A stretch of 64,000 nt of DNA. Origin: Acidaminococcaceae bacterium. Its GTDB lineage: Bacteria; Bacillota; Negativicutes; Acidaminococcales; Acidaminococcaceae. Positions 37,526 to 44,415 of the stretch are shown here, piece after piece. The position numbers and the translations under genes were made by a program. The notes beneath the pieces are model-generated. The model was not told the DNA's origin. It was given only the letters and a program-made list of their open reading frames with translations, and ran no database searches. The stretch lies in the NCBI GenBank assembly GCA_022484685.1, contig JAKVKY010000007.1:1-64000 (forward strand), given 5' to 3'. Position 1 is the first letter of the stretch. Each line of letters begins with the position of its first letter.

Positions 37526-38662
37526 TTACCGCAACTTGGCGCGCAAAGAGGCTAATACTGCTTCTGTATCTTCGCCTAAACGGGGCGCCCGTTTTTGCAC
37601 GCTGCAGGGCGTCTTGGAAAATTTAATAGGGAAACCCATTTGTTGGTAGGTTCCCAATTCCTCATCCTGCAAAGTTAATACCATAGCGTCAGCCCGGGTC
37701 TGCTCCAAGGCTACCGTCTCGGCAAAATTAAGTACCGGCCGGACGCAGGTATCCTGATGTGCCAGTAGTTTTTCCCACTCCGCCAGAGGATGCTGCCGGA
37801 TGCAAGCTGCCAGTTCCCTGATCAGCTGCGGGTAATTTTTAGGTTCCTTAATCTGTGCTTGCCACTCCACATGACCGCAAACACGGCATAAATTGTCCCA
37901 GAATTTTTGTTCCAGGCAGGAAACAGAAAGATAACGTCCATCCTGTGTCTCATAAATATTATAGTTAGGATTCGTACCTGTCAACCAGTTATTGCCGCGT
38001 TCGTGTACCGTACCGTCGCCAAAATAAGCGGCGGCAACGCCTGGCATCAAAGTCAGCGCCGCATCAAACAGGCTGACCCGGATGGCCTGCCCCTTGCCGG
38101 TACGTTCCGCATCCCGTACCGCCCCCAGGATGGCAATGCCGGCTAACGCCGCTGCATGCATATCCGCCACCTGGAAACCGGGAATAGCCGGCTGGCCCCC
38201 CGGTTCACCGCTCATACTGGTAATCCCGGCCAGGCTGGCAAACCCCAGGTCGTGATCCGCATCCCGGCTGTAGGGACCCACAGGTCCATAACCGGTTAAG
38301 GAACAGTACACGATGCGGGGATTAACCCCGGCCGCCGTAGCGTAATCCACGCCCAGCTTTTCCAGGACCACCGGACGGAAACTTTCTACTACCACGTCCG
38401 CCGTCTGGACCAATGCCAAAAACTGCTGCCGGCAAACCGGTACTTTCAAATCCAAAACTACGCTGCGCTTACCCCGGTTCACTTCCATGAACCAGCAGCC
38501 CAGGTCCTTCCTGAAAGGGGCAAAACTGCGGGAATAATCTCCCCGTCCCGGTTCCTCAATCTTGATGACCTCCGCCCCCATATCCGCCAGGATCCTGGTA
38601 CAATACGGACCCGGCAGCAGGCGGGACATATCCAGGATGCGTAAACCTTCTAAAACTCCCAT
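37526..38662 (-). CDS. Family III CoA-transferase (CaiB/BaiF type)
   Basis: Moves CoA between carboxylic acids through mixed anhydride intermediates. 378 aa: N-terminal GLRILDMSRLLPGPYCTRILADMGAEVIKIE is diagnostic, and the catalytic Asp is in FQVADMHAAALAGIAILG (about residue 165). The C-terminus is normal. The start at 38662 has AGGAGG 6 nt upstream; a longer frame to 38728 has none. No dehydratase, racemase or carnitine genes adjoin it, so the acyl substrate is open. Monocistronic, with promoter 38749-38776 and a 13-bp palindrome in its leader. Confidence 0.9.
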   Translation of the reverse strand: MGVLEGLRILDMSRLLPGPYCTRILADMGAEVIKIEEPGRGDYSRSFAPFRKDLGCWFMEVNRGKRSVVLDLKVPVCRQQFLALVQTADVVVESFRPVVLEKLGVDYATAAGVNPRIVYCSLTGYGPVGPYSRDADHDLGFASLAGITSMSGEPGGQPAIPGFQVADMHAAALAGIAILGAVRDAERTGKGQAIRVSLFDAALTLMPGVAAAYFGDGTVHERGNNWLTGTNPNYNIYETQDGRYLSVSCLEQKFWDNLCRVCGHVEWQAQIKEPKNYPQLIRELAACIRQHPLAEWEKLLAHQDTCVRPVLNFAETVALEQTRADAMVLTLQDEELGTYQQMGFPIKFSKTPCSVQKRAPRLGEDTEAVLASLRAKLR

Positions 38663-38686
38663 CTTGCTCCTCCTTGTTCTGCTTCT

Positions 38687-38697
38687 TGCCTGAGGCA
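38687..38697. promoter_or_regulatory. Palindrome TGCCTGAGGCA in CoA-transferase leader
   Basis: Perfect TGCCT-G-AGGCA, 25 nt before the start codon; the surrounding 13-mer TTGCCTGAGGCAG also occurs (inverted) in the promoter of the DUF1015-serC unit. Candidate shared operator. Confidence 0.4.
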
Positions 38698-38748
38698 GTC
38701 TGAGCCAGAACTTACTTTTCCGGTTCAACCTGCGTCACATTTATTTCT

Positions 38749-38776
38749 ATTATACCCCGCGGGCGCCGCCCTGCAA
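38749..38776 (-). promoter_or_regulatory. Promoter of the CoA-transferase
   Basis: Minus strand TTGCAG (38771-38776), 16-nt GC-rich spacer, TATAAT (38749-38754). Confidence 0.7.
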
Positions 38777-38831
38777 AGCAAAACTTACCGGCAGTTGCCG
38801 TCTGTTTGCGAAAGCTTCACAGCTAGTGCAA

Positions 38832-38860
38832 TTGACAGCCGCCCCCGCCCTTAGTAAAAT
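38832..38860 (+). promoter_or_regulatory. Promoter of lemA-TPM unit
   Basis: TTGACA (38832-38837), 17-nt spacer, TAAAAT (38855-38860), 51 nt before lemA. Confidence 0.85.
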
Positions 38861-38911
38861 AAAGACAGCGTTAGCCACGCTAAAATTTACTAAACATCAC
38901 GGAGGTTCATC

Positions 38912-39466
38912 ATGAAAAAAGTCTTACTAGCCGTCCTGGCCATCATCGTTATCTTTGTTGGCATGGCGTTAAGCGGCTACAATTCTCTCGTCACCCTGAA
39001 TGAAAATGTCAACGGCAAATGGTCCCAGGTGGACAACCAGCTCCAGCGCCGTAACGATTTGATTCCCAACCTGGTGAATACCGTTAAAGGTTACGCTACG
39101 CATGAGACTGAAGTCTTCAAAGCGGTAGCCGATGCCCGGGCCAAACTGGCCGGCGCTAACACCGTAGCCGACAAGAGCCAGGCCAACGGCGAACTTTCCA
39201 GCGCCCTGTCACGTTTGCTGGCTATTTCCGAAGCCTATCCGGAATTAAAAGCTAATACCAATTTCCAGCAATTACAGGACGAACTGGCCGGAACGGAAAA
39301 CCGTATCGCCGTAGCCCGCAAGGATTACAACGATACCGTGCAGCAGTATGATGCTCAGATTAAATCCATCCCCACCGTGCTCTATGCCGGTCTTTTAGGT
39401 TTCCATGCCCGCGACTACTTTAAGGCGGATGAGGGAGCCAAGACTGCGCCCAAGGTTCAGTTTTAA
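38912..39466 (+). CDS. lemA: LemA family protein
   Basis: 184 aa, N-terminal membrane anchor (VLLAVLAIIVIFVGMALSGY) with the bulk outside or, depending on topology, inside. The LemA signatures LNENVNGKWSQVDNQLQRRNDLIPNLVNTVKGYA are present, split here as LVTLNENVNG and RRNDLIPNLVNTVKGY; the rest is a helical bundle. Role of LemA is poorly defined; it is regularly paired with a TPM protein, as here (3-nt gap). Confidence 0.93.
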   Translation: MKKVLLAVLAIIVIFVGMALSGYNSLVTLNENVNGKWSQVDNQLQRRNDLIPNLVNTVKGYATHETEVFKAVADARAKLAGANTVADKSQANGELSSALSRLLAISEAYPELKANTNFQQLQDELAGTENRIAVARKDYNDTVQQYDAQIKSIPTVLYAGLLGFHARDYFKADEGAKTAPKVQF

Positions 39467-39469
39467 AAG

Positions 39470-40291
39470 ATGATGAAAAAATGGTTTCTGCTCTGCTGGC
39501 TGCTAATCCTGCTGACCATGGGTGTCACCTGTCAGGCGGCGCTTACCTTGCCGCCCAAACCTACAGGCGCGGACATCTATGTGCAGGATTATGCCGGCGT
39601 GCTTACGCCCCAGACACGGCAAAAACTTAATACCCTGGGCCGGACCCTGGACCAGAAAACCACGGCGCAGCTGGCAGTGGTCACCGTTAAAACTTTAAAT
39701 GGCGCCCCCACCGATGAGTATGCGCTTGGTATCCTGCGCTCCTGGGGCATCGGCAGCAAGGAAAAGAATAATGGCGCGCTCCTCCTCATCTCCGTGAACG
39801 ACCGGAAATCCCGCATCGAAGTGGGCTACGGTCTGGAAGGCGTCCTGCCGGACGGTTTAACCGGACGGATCCAGGACCAGTATATGCTGCCCTATTTTAA
39901 ACAGGGCCAGTACGACCAGGGTATCGTTAACGGTTATGTGGCGGCCGCCCAGTTAATTGCCAAAGATGCCGGTGTAGATTTAGCCACCGGTCAGGGCGTA
40001 AAAGCGCCGGCCCCTGCCAACGACAACTTCCTGGGTTTAGGCGACGATGACCTGGAACTGCTTACCTATATCATCATCGTCCTCATCATTATCTTTTTCA
40101 CCAGTCGCGGCGGCGGTGGCGGCGGTAATTCCCGGCATCACGGCGGCTTTTACGGCGGTGGTGGCTACTACGGCGGCGGCAGTTTTGGCGGCGGTAGCTT
40201 CGGGGGCGGTAGCTTCGGGGGCGGCAGCTTCGGCGGTGGCGGCTTTGGCGGCGGCTCCGGCGGCGGCGGCGGTTCCTCCCGGGGCTGGTAG
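39470..40291 (+). CDS. TPM domain protein with glycine-rich C-terminus (YgcG type)
   Basis: 273 aa. Signal peptide (residues 1-24, WFLLCWLLILLTMGVTCQAA), TPM domain (about 37-165: DYAGVLTPQTRQKLNTLGR, NDRKSRIEVGYGLEGVLPD), one membrane helix (about 195-210), then a tail of about 55 residues made of SFGGG-type repeats ending SSRGW. TPM domains are extracytoplasmic, phosphatase-like folds; partner of LemA. The coding DNA of the tail is five 15-bp tandem units (40181-40255). Confidence 0.9.
   Translation: MMKKWFLLCWLLILLTMGVTCQAALTLPPKPTGADIYVQDYAGVLTPQTRQKLNTLGRTLDQKTTAQLAVVTVKTLNGAPTDEYALGILRSWGIGSKEKNNGALLLISVNDRKSRIEVGYGLEGVLPDGLTGRIQDQYMLPYFKQGQYDQGIVNGYVAAAQLIAKDAGVDLATGQGVKAPAPANDNFLGLGDDDLELLTYIIIVLIIIFFTSRGGGGGGNSRHHGGFYGGGGYYGGGSFGGGSFGGGSFGGGSFGGGGFGGGSGGGGGSSRGW
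40181..40255 (+). repeat. Five 15-bp tandem repeats encoding SFGGG-type units
   Basis: Units of the form AGCTTCGGGGGCGGT, four encoding SFGGG and the last GFGGG, inside the TPM gene. GC-rich and prone to unit gain or loss. Confidence 0.9.
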
Positions 40292-40306
40292 CAATTTTCT
40301 CGTAAG

Positions 40307-40317
40307 TTTGTTATAAT
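40307..40317 (+). promoter_or_regulatory. Extended -10 promoter of ybaK-type gene
   Basis: TGTTATAAT (TG at 40309-40310, TATAAT at 40312-40317); no good -35 box, as extended -10 promoters tolerate. Confidence 0.6.
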
Positions 40318-40357
40318 AGCACTAACTTTTCCAAATACATACAAAAGAGGTCTTAAC

Positions 40358-40837
40358 ATGTCGGTAGCATTAGCAAGCAAGTACCTGTCCCAGTTCGGAC
40401 TGGATAAAAAGATTATCACCTTCGCAACTTCCAGCGCTACGGTAGAACTGGCGGCCCAAGCCGCCGGTTGTGAACCGGCCCGGATTGCCAAAACTTTATC
40501 CTTCATGACTAAAACCGGTCCCATCCTCATTGTCACGGCCGGTGATACCAAGATTGACAATGCCAAGTACAAAGCCCAGTTCGGCTGCAAAGCCAAGATG
40601 CTCAGCGCCGACGAGGTGGAACCCCTCATCGGGCATGCCATCGGCGGCGTCTGCCCCTTTGGCGTCAAAGATGGCGTCAAGATTTATCTGGACGTATCTA
40701 TGAAACGTTTCACCACCGTCTTCCCTGCCTGCGGCGAACATAACAACGCCATCGAGCTGACCCCGGCAGAAATGGAAACATACACGCCTAACCAGGGTTG
40801 GATTGATGTCTGCAAAGGCTGGCAGGCTCAGGCCTAA
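40358..40837 (+). CDS. YbaK/EbsC-type aminoacyl-tRNA deacylase
   Basis: 159 aa, single YbaK domain. Family members hydrolyse mischarged tRNA, often Cys-tRNA(Pro). Visible segments: EPARIAKTLSFMTK with the catalytic-site Lys region, GDTKIDNAKYKAQFG, IGHAIGGVCPFGVK (GxxPxG loop), VFPACGEHNNAIELTP. Length and order match the EbsC/YbaK group; the exact tRNA is not deducible. Monocistronic, between an extended -10 promoter and a bidirectional terminator. Confidence 0.9.
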   Translation: MSVALASKYLSQFGLDKKIITFATSSATVELAAQAAGCEPARIAKTLSFMTKTGPILIVTAGDTKIDNAKYKAQFGCKAKMLSADEVEPLIGHAIGGVCPFGVKDGVKIYLDVSMKRFTTVFPACGEHNNAIELTPAEMETYTPNQGWIDVCKGWQAQA

Positions 40838-40893
40838 ACGCCAAAACCTGTACGTGCCTGCGCAAGATCCGGTTTCTTTTTTCAAGTACAAAC

Positions 40894-40940
40894 AAAATGC
40901 CCCTCGGATCTGTTTAGCTATCCGGGGGGCATCTTTTTTT
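40894..40940. terminator. Terminator between ybaK-type gene and small membrane gene
   Basis: 13-bp stem ATGCCCCTCGGAT/ATCCGGGGGGCAT (one G-T pair), then a run of seven T; A-rich on the other side, so probably bidirectional. Confidence 0.92.
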
Positions 40941-40989
40941 GTGCGCGGCGCACCTGATTCCTAACCAGTCATTACCGCTCTTTTACTAA

Positions 40990-41175
40990 TTACAGAGTAT
41001 CAGGGGTCTGGGGCATCTGGGTCTCAGGCTCAGCCTCTTTACCATCCAGGAACTCGCTGGCTTTCTTGTACAGGAGCACACCTGTAATCATGCCCAGGGC
41101 TACACCAACCACCAGGGTCGCACCTAAAGTCACACCTGCCACCTTGCCAACGGTCTTACCAGATACCATACGCAT
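40990..41175 (-). CDS. Small membrane protein (YtxH-like)
   Basis: 61 aa: short basic start, one glycine-rich membrane helix (VAGVTLGATLVVGVALGMITGVLLY), then an acidic Pro-rich tail. Resembles YtxH/gas-vesicle-like one-helix proteins, but is too short for a firm family call. Two ATGs lie 6 nt apart behind GGAGG; the inner one (41175) has proper spacing. The 17 nt GGAGGGATGGTTATGCG around the start are identical to those of birA. Confidence 0.65.
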   Translation of the reverse strand: MRMVSGKTVGKVAGVTLGATLVVGVALGMITGVLLYKKASEFLDGKEAEPETQMPQTPDTL

Positions 41176-41216
41176 AACCATCCCTCCTTAAATTAATGTT
41201 GCCTCAATCCTTAACT

Positions 41217-42302
41217 TTATTTATGCTGCCTCCAGAATGCTTCCATCAGGTCTGCCAGTTGCTGACAGCCCGCCAGAGGCATGGCATTATAAATCGAAGC
41301 CCTGATTCCGCCTACGCTGCGGTGGCCTTTCAGACCACCCAGGTTAGCAGCCTTGCCCTGCGCCACAAACTCCGCTTCCAATTCCTTGGTCGGCAGTCCG
41401 AAAGTGACGTTCATGATGGAACGACTGTCCTTATCCGCATAAGCCCTGTAAAACTCCGGATGCGCATCCAAAGCCGCATAGACCAGCGCCGCCTTGGCAC
41501 GGTTCCGTTTCTCCATAGCGGCCAGACCGCCCTGAGCCTTTAACCATTTAGCCACCTTGCCCACGATATAAATCGCATACACCGGCGGCGTATTATACAA
41601 AGAATCGTTGTCCAGCATCACTTCGTAATTCAACATGGTAGGCAAATTCTTGGGTCTCCCCTGCAGAAAATCTTTTTTAGCGATGACCACCACTGTGCCA
41701 GCCGGACCGATATTTTTTTGCACGCCGGCATAAATCAAAGAAAACTTCTGCACGTCGAAAGGACGGGAGAGAATATCAGAAGACATATCCGCAATCAAAG
41801 GCACGCTGCCTGTTTCCGGATATTGGAAATATTCCGTGCCCTCAATAGTATTATTGCCGGTGATATGCAGATAGGCGCACTGTTCCGGCAGCTTGATCTC
41901 GCTCGGACGGGGCACCCGGTTGTAGTGCTGCGCCTTGGAACTGAAGACTACCGCCGTTGTTCCTACCTTTTGTGCTTCCTGCAACGCCTTATCGGAAAAT
42001 GAACCGGTGATGCTGTACGCGCCAACCTGACCTGCTGCCAAAAAATTCAGGGGCACACAGCTAAACTGTAAGCTGCCGCCGCCGGCCATGAACAAGACCT
42101 CATAATCCTCGCCGATACCCAGCAGTTCCTTGATATCAGCTTTAGCTTCCTGCAAAACTTTTTCAAACGCCGGACTGCGATGGCTGATCTCCAGGATTGA
42201 CATTCCGGTTCCGGCAAAATCCAGCAGTTCTTTTTGTACTTCTTCCAGCACCGGAAGCGGTAAAGTTGCCGGACCTGCATTAAAATTATAAATTCTCTGC
42301 AT
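41217..42302 (-). CDS. serC: Phosphoserine aminotransferase
   Basis: PLP enzyme making 3-phosphoserine from 3-phosphohydroxypyruvate in serine synthesis. 361 aa: start RIYNFNAGPATLPLPVLEE, EISHRSPAFEKVL, PLP lysine in LIYAGVQKNIGPAG (about residue 195), and GGLKGHRSVGGIRASIYNA at the end. Start at 42302 has GGAGGGG 6 nt upstream. Forms a unit with DUF1015 (47-nt gap); serA is not in the window. The pairing of serC with DUF1015 recurs in Bacillota. Confidence 0.96.
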   Translation of the reverse strand: MQRIYNFNAGPATLPLPVLEEVQKELLDFAGTGMSILEISHRSPAFEKVLQEAKADIKELLGIGEDYEVLFMAGGGSLQFSCVPLNFLAAGQVGAYSITGSFSDKALQEAQKVGTTAVVFSSKAQHYNRVPRPSEIKLPEQCAYLHITGNNTIEGTEYFQYPETGSVPLIADMSSDILSRPFDVQKFSLIYAGVQKNIGPAGTVVVIAKKDFLQGRPKNLPTMLNYEVMLDNDSLYNTPPVYAIYIVGKVAKWLKAQGGLAAMEKRNRAKAALVYAALDAHPEFYRAYADKDSRSIMNVTFGLPTKELEAEFVAQGKAANLGGLKGHRSVGGIRASIYNAMPLAGCQQLADLMEAFWRQHK

Positions 42303-42349
42303 CAAGCGCCCCTCCATTTACCTATCTTTTATCAGCAAATACGTTTTTC

Positions 42350-43606
42350 TTAAAACAAGGTAATGTCCTCAGTGATCATGTGCACCACCATACCGTCCCT
42401 GAGCTTAGGTTCAAACCAGGTAGACTTGGGCGGCATAATCTTGCCGGCATCAGCTACCCGCATGACCTCGGCAATGTCGGTCGGATACATGGCAAAAGCC
42501 ACGGCAGCCTCTCCCTCATCCACACGCTGAGTCAGCGCTTTCACACCCTTGATGCCGCCTACGAAATCAATCCTGGCATCCGTACGGGGATCGCCGATAC
42601 CCAAAACAGGTGCCAGCAGATTGGTCTGCAGGATGGAAACATCCAGGGAAGCGATAACATCGTCCTTGGCAAAACTATCTTCCTTCGCCGTCAGCGTATA
42701 CCACTTGCCGCTCAAATACATGCCAAAAGTATGTTTCTCTTTCGGTTCCGGGTCCCGGGGTGCCGGCGCCACGGTAAACTTTTCGCTTACCCGAGCCAAA
42801 AATTCTTCCGGGGTCAAACCGTGTAAATCCTGCACCACACGGTTATAAGCCATGATGTGCGTCATGTTATCCGGGAAGATCACCGCCAGGAACTGATCGT
42901 ATTCTTCGCCCTGCAGACCGGGATAACTCTTCATCTCGTCCGCCACCCGACGTGCCGCTGCACAGCGGTGGTGACCGTCTGCGATATACATGGCTGGTAC
43001 CTCTTCAAACAGACGGGTCAGCTCGGCGATTTCCAAAAGCTGGTCCACCACGTACAAAGTATTTTGGACGCCGTCGGCCGCGATAAAATCATACACCGGT
43101 TTTTTCTCGCTCATCAATTTTAAAATATAGGCGTTGATATCGCCCTTATTCTTGTACGTCAAAAAGACCGGTCCGGTCTGAGCCTTGGTAGCTTTAATAT
43201 GCTCCACCCGGTCCTGTTCCTTATCCGTCCGGGTCAGTTCGTGCTTCTTAATAATATTGCGGCGATACTCATCCACCGACGCGCAAGCTACCAGGCCGAT
43301 CTGAATGTTCCTGTCCATGCGCTGCCGGTAAATATAATAACGGGGCGCACTGTCCTGTTGCATCTGTTTCTGGCTCAGGTACCGCAGTAAATTCTGCTGA
43401 GCCATCTTGTAAACGGCAGGGCTGGTCGGCGAGATACAATCGCTCATGGTAGCTTCCGACCGGGTCACGGTCAAGAAACTTAAAGGATGCTTCGCTATTT
43501 CCCGTGCCGCCTCTTTGGCGTCCATGACATCATAAGGCTGGGATGCTATCTCTTGCGCAAATTCCGGTAACGGCCTGAGACCACAAAAAGGTCTGATTTG
43601 TGCCAT
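42350..43606 (-). CDS. DUF1015 family protein
   Basis: 418 aa, soluble. Recognised by IRPFCGLRPLPEFAQEIASQPYDVMD at the start, LTRSEATMSD-type and the YIADGHHRCAAARRVADE motif (about residue 212), and ParB-like histidines (GHHR). DUF1015 proteins are widely linked to serine synthesis, possibly as a serine kinase-like enzyme (relation to SbnI/ParB-type kinases is my inference from the GHHR motif). First gene of a unit with serC; promoter 43682-43710. Confidence 0.88.
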   Translation of the reverse strand: MAQIRPFCGLRPLPEFAQEIASQPYDVMDAKEAAREIAKHPLSFLTVTRSEATMSDCISPTSPAVYKMAQQNLLRYLSQKQMQQDSAPRYYIYRQRMDRNIQIGLVACASVDEYRRNIIKKHELTRTDKEQDRVEHIKATKAQTGPVFLTYKNKGDINAYILKLMSEKKPVYDFIAADGVQNTLYVVDQLLEIAELTRLFEEVPAMYIADGHHRCAAARRVADEMKSYPGLQGEEYDQFLAVIFPDNMTHIMAYNRVVQDLHGLTPEEFLARVSEKFTVAPAPRDPEPKEKHTFGMYLSGKWYTLTAKEDSFAKDDVIASLDVSILQTNLLAPVLGIGDPRTDARIDFVGGIKGVKALTQRVDEGEAAVAFAMYPTDIAEVMRVADAGKIMPPKSTWFEPKLRDGMVVHMITEDITLF

Positions 43607-43681
43607 AAAAATTCCTCCTCTAAAGCTATCTATGTAAACTTACCCTAAAAAAATCAATTTTATGCTATATGTGTAACTATA

Positions 43682-43710
43682 ATTGTACCCTGCCTCAGGC
43701 AAAATAGCAA
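43682..43710 (-). promoter_or_regulatory. Promoter of DUF1015-serC
   Basis: Minus strand TTGCTA (43705-43710), 17-nt spacer, TACAAT (43682-43687). The spacer contains the palindrome TGCCTCAGGCA (43691-43701). Confidence 0.65.
43691..43701. promoter_or_regulatory. Palindrome TGCCTCAGGCA inside the DUF1015-serC promoter
   Basis: Perfect palindrome between the -35 and -10 boxes; same 13-mer (reverse orientation) as in the CoA-transferase leader. A protein bound here would block the promoter. Confidence 0.4.
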
Positions 43711-43713
43711 GCC

Positions 43714-44376
43714 TTAACCTGCTAAATCACGCCAGTGGGTAAAATCACTTATGACCAGGTCCACTTCCGGCATCTGATACAGGAAGGCGCTGCCGGGGAT
43801 CGCAGCCAGACCGATAATCCGGGCCACCCCGGCCGCCGCCGCTGCTTTCACGCCCAGCCAGGCATCTTCAAAGACCAGGCACTGTTCGATAGGAACCCCA
43901 ATCCTGGCAGCCGCCAAAAGGTAAATATCCGGATGGGGCTTGCCGGGAAAACTGCCGTCCGAGAAAACAATCTGGTCCGGGTCAAACCAGCGTCCCAGTT
44001 GTAGATGTTCCAGATAAAAATCCAGGTTGCCTTTATCCGCGCCCGTGGCAATATTATGCGGGATGCCTTCCGCCTGCAAATAATTTAAAAACCCTTCCAG
44101 CCCCGGCGCCAGCTGCAGAGATTTTCTCTGTAGACAGAACTGCCGGTATAAAGCTTCTTTGCCGTCAGCATAGAACTGCGCTTCGGCGTTGGTAAAATCT
44201 TTATTGATAAAATGACGGATGATATCCACATCCGGCACACCATTGATATACTGTTTAAAATCCGCAGCGGTAACCGTGTAACCTGTCTGCTGGTAAATAT
44301 ATTCCCGCCAGGCCCGGATATTTTCTTCCGTATCCAGGAACATGGTGCCGTTAAAATCAAAAAGAACCGGTTGCAT
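43714..44376 (-). CDS. HAD superfamily hydrolase (beta-phosphoglucomutase-like)
   Basis: 220 aa, subfamily I with an alpha-helical cap. Motif I is FDFNGTMFLD (Asp7 nucleophile, but Asn9 where most phosphatases have Asp), motif II TGAD (about residue 118), motif III GKPHPDIY with its Lys, motif IV FEDAWLGVKAAAAAG. The Asn at the acid/base position is seen in some gut-bacterial HADs but weakens a phosphatase claim. Substrate unknown. 40 nt behind the P-type ATPase-like gene. Confidence 0.85.
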   Translation of the reverse strand: MQPVLFDFNGTMFLDTEENIRAWREYIYQQTGYTVTAADFKQYINGVPDVDIIRHFINKDFTNAEAQFYADGKEALYRQFCLQRKSLQLAPGLEGFLNYLQAEGIPHNIATGADKGNLDFYLEHLQLGRWFDPDQIVFSDGSFPGKPHPDIYLLAAARIGVPIEQCLVFEDAWLGVKAAAAAGVARIIGLAAIPGSAFLYQMPEVDLVISDFTHWRDLAG

Positions 44377-44415
44377 AAAAAACTCCTTTGACCAGACACC
44401 CAGAGCCCGGTAGTA

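Noticed and set aside
37426-37626. Plus-strand 66-codon frame between kinase and CoA-transferase
   Set aside because: It crosses the terminator and the CoA-transferase end, with no ribosome site.
40181-40255. CRISPR-like repeats
   Set aside because: The repeats are contiguous with no spacers and encode a glycine-rich protein tail.
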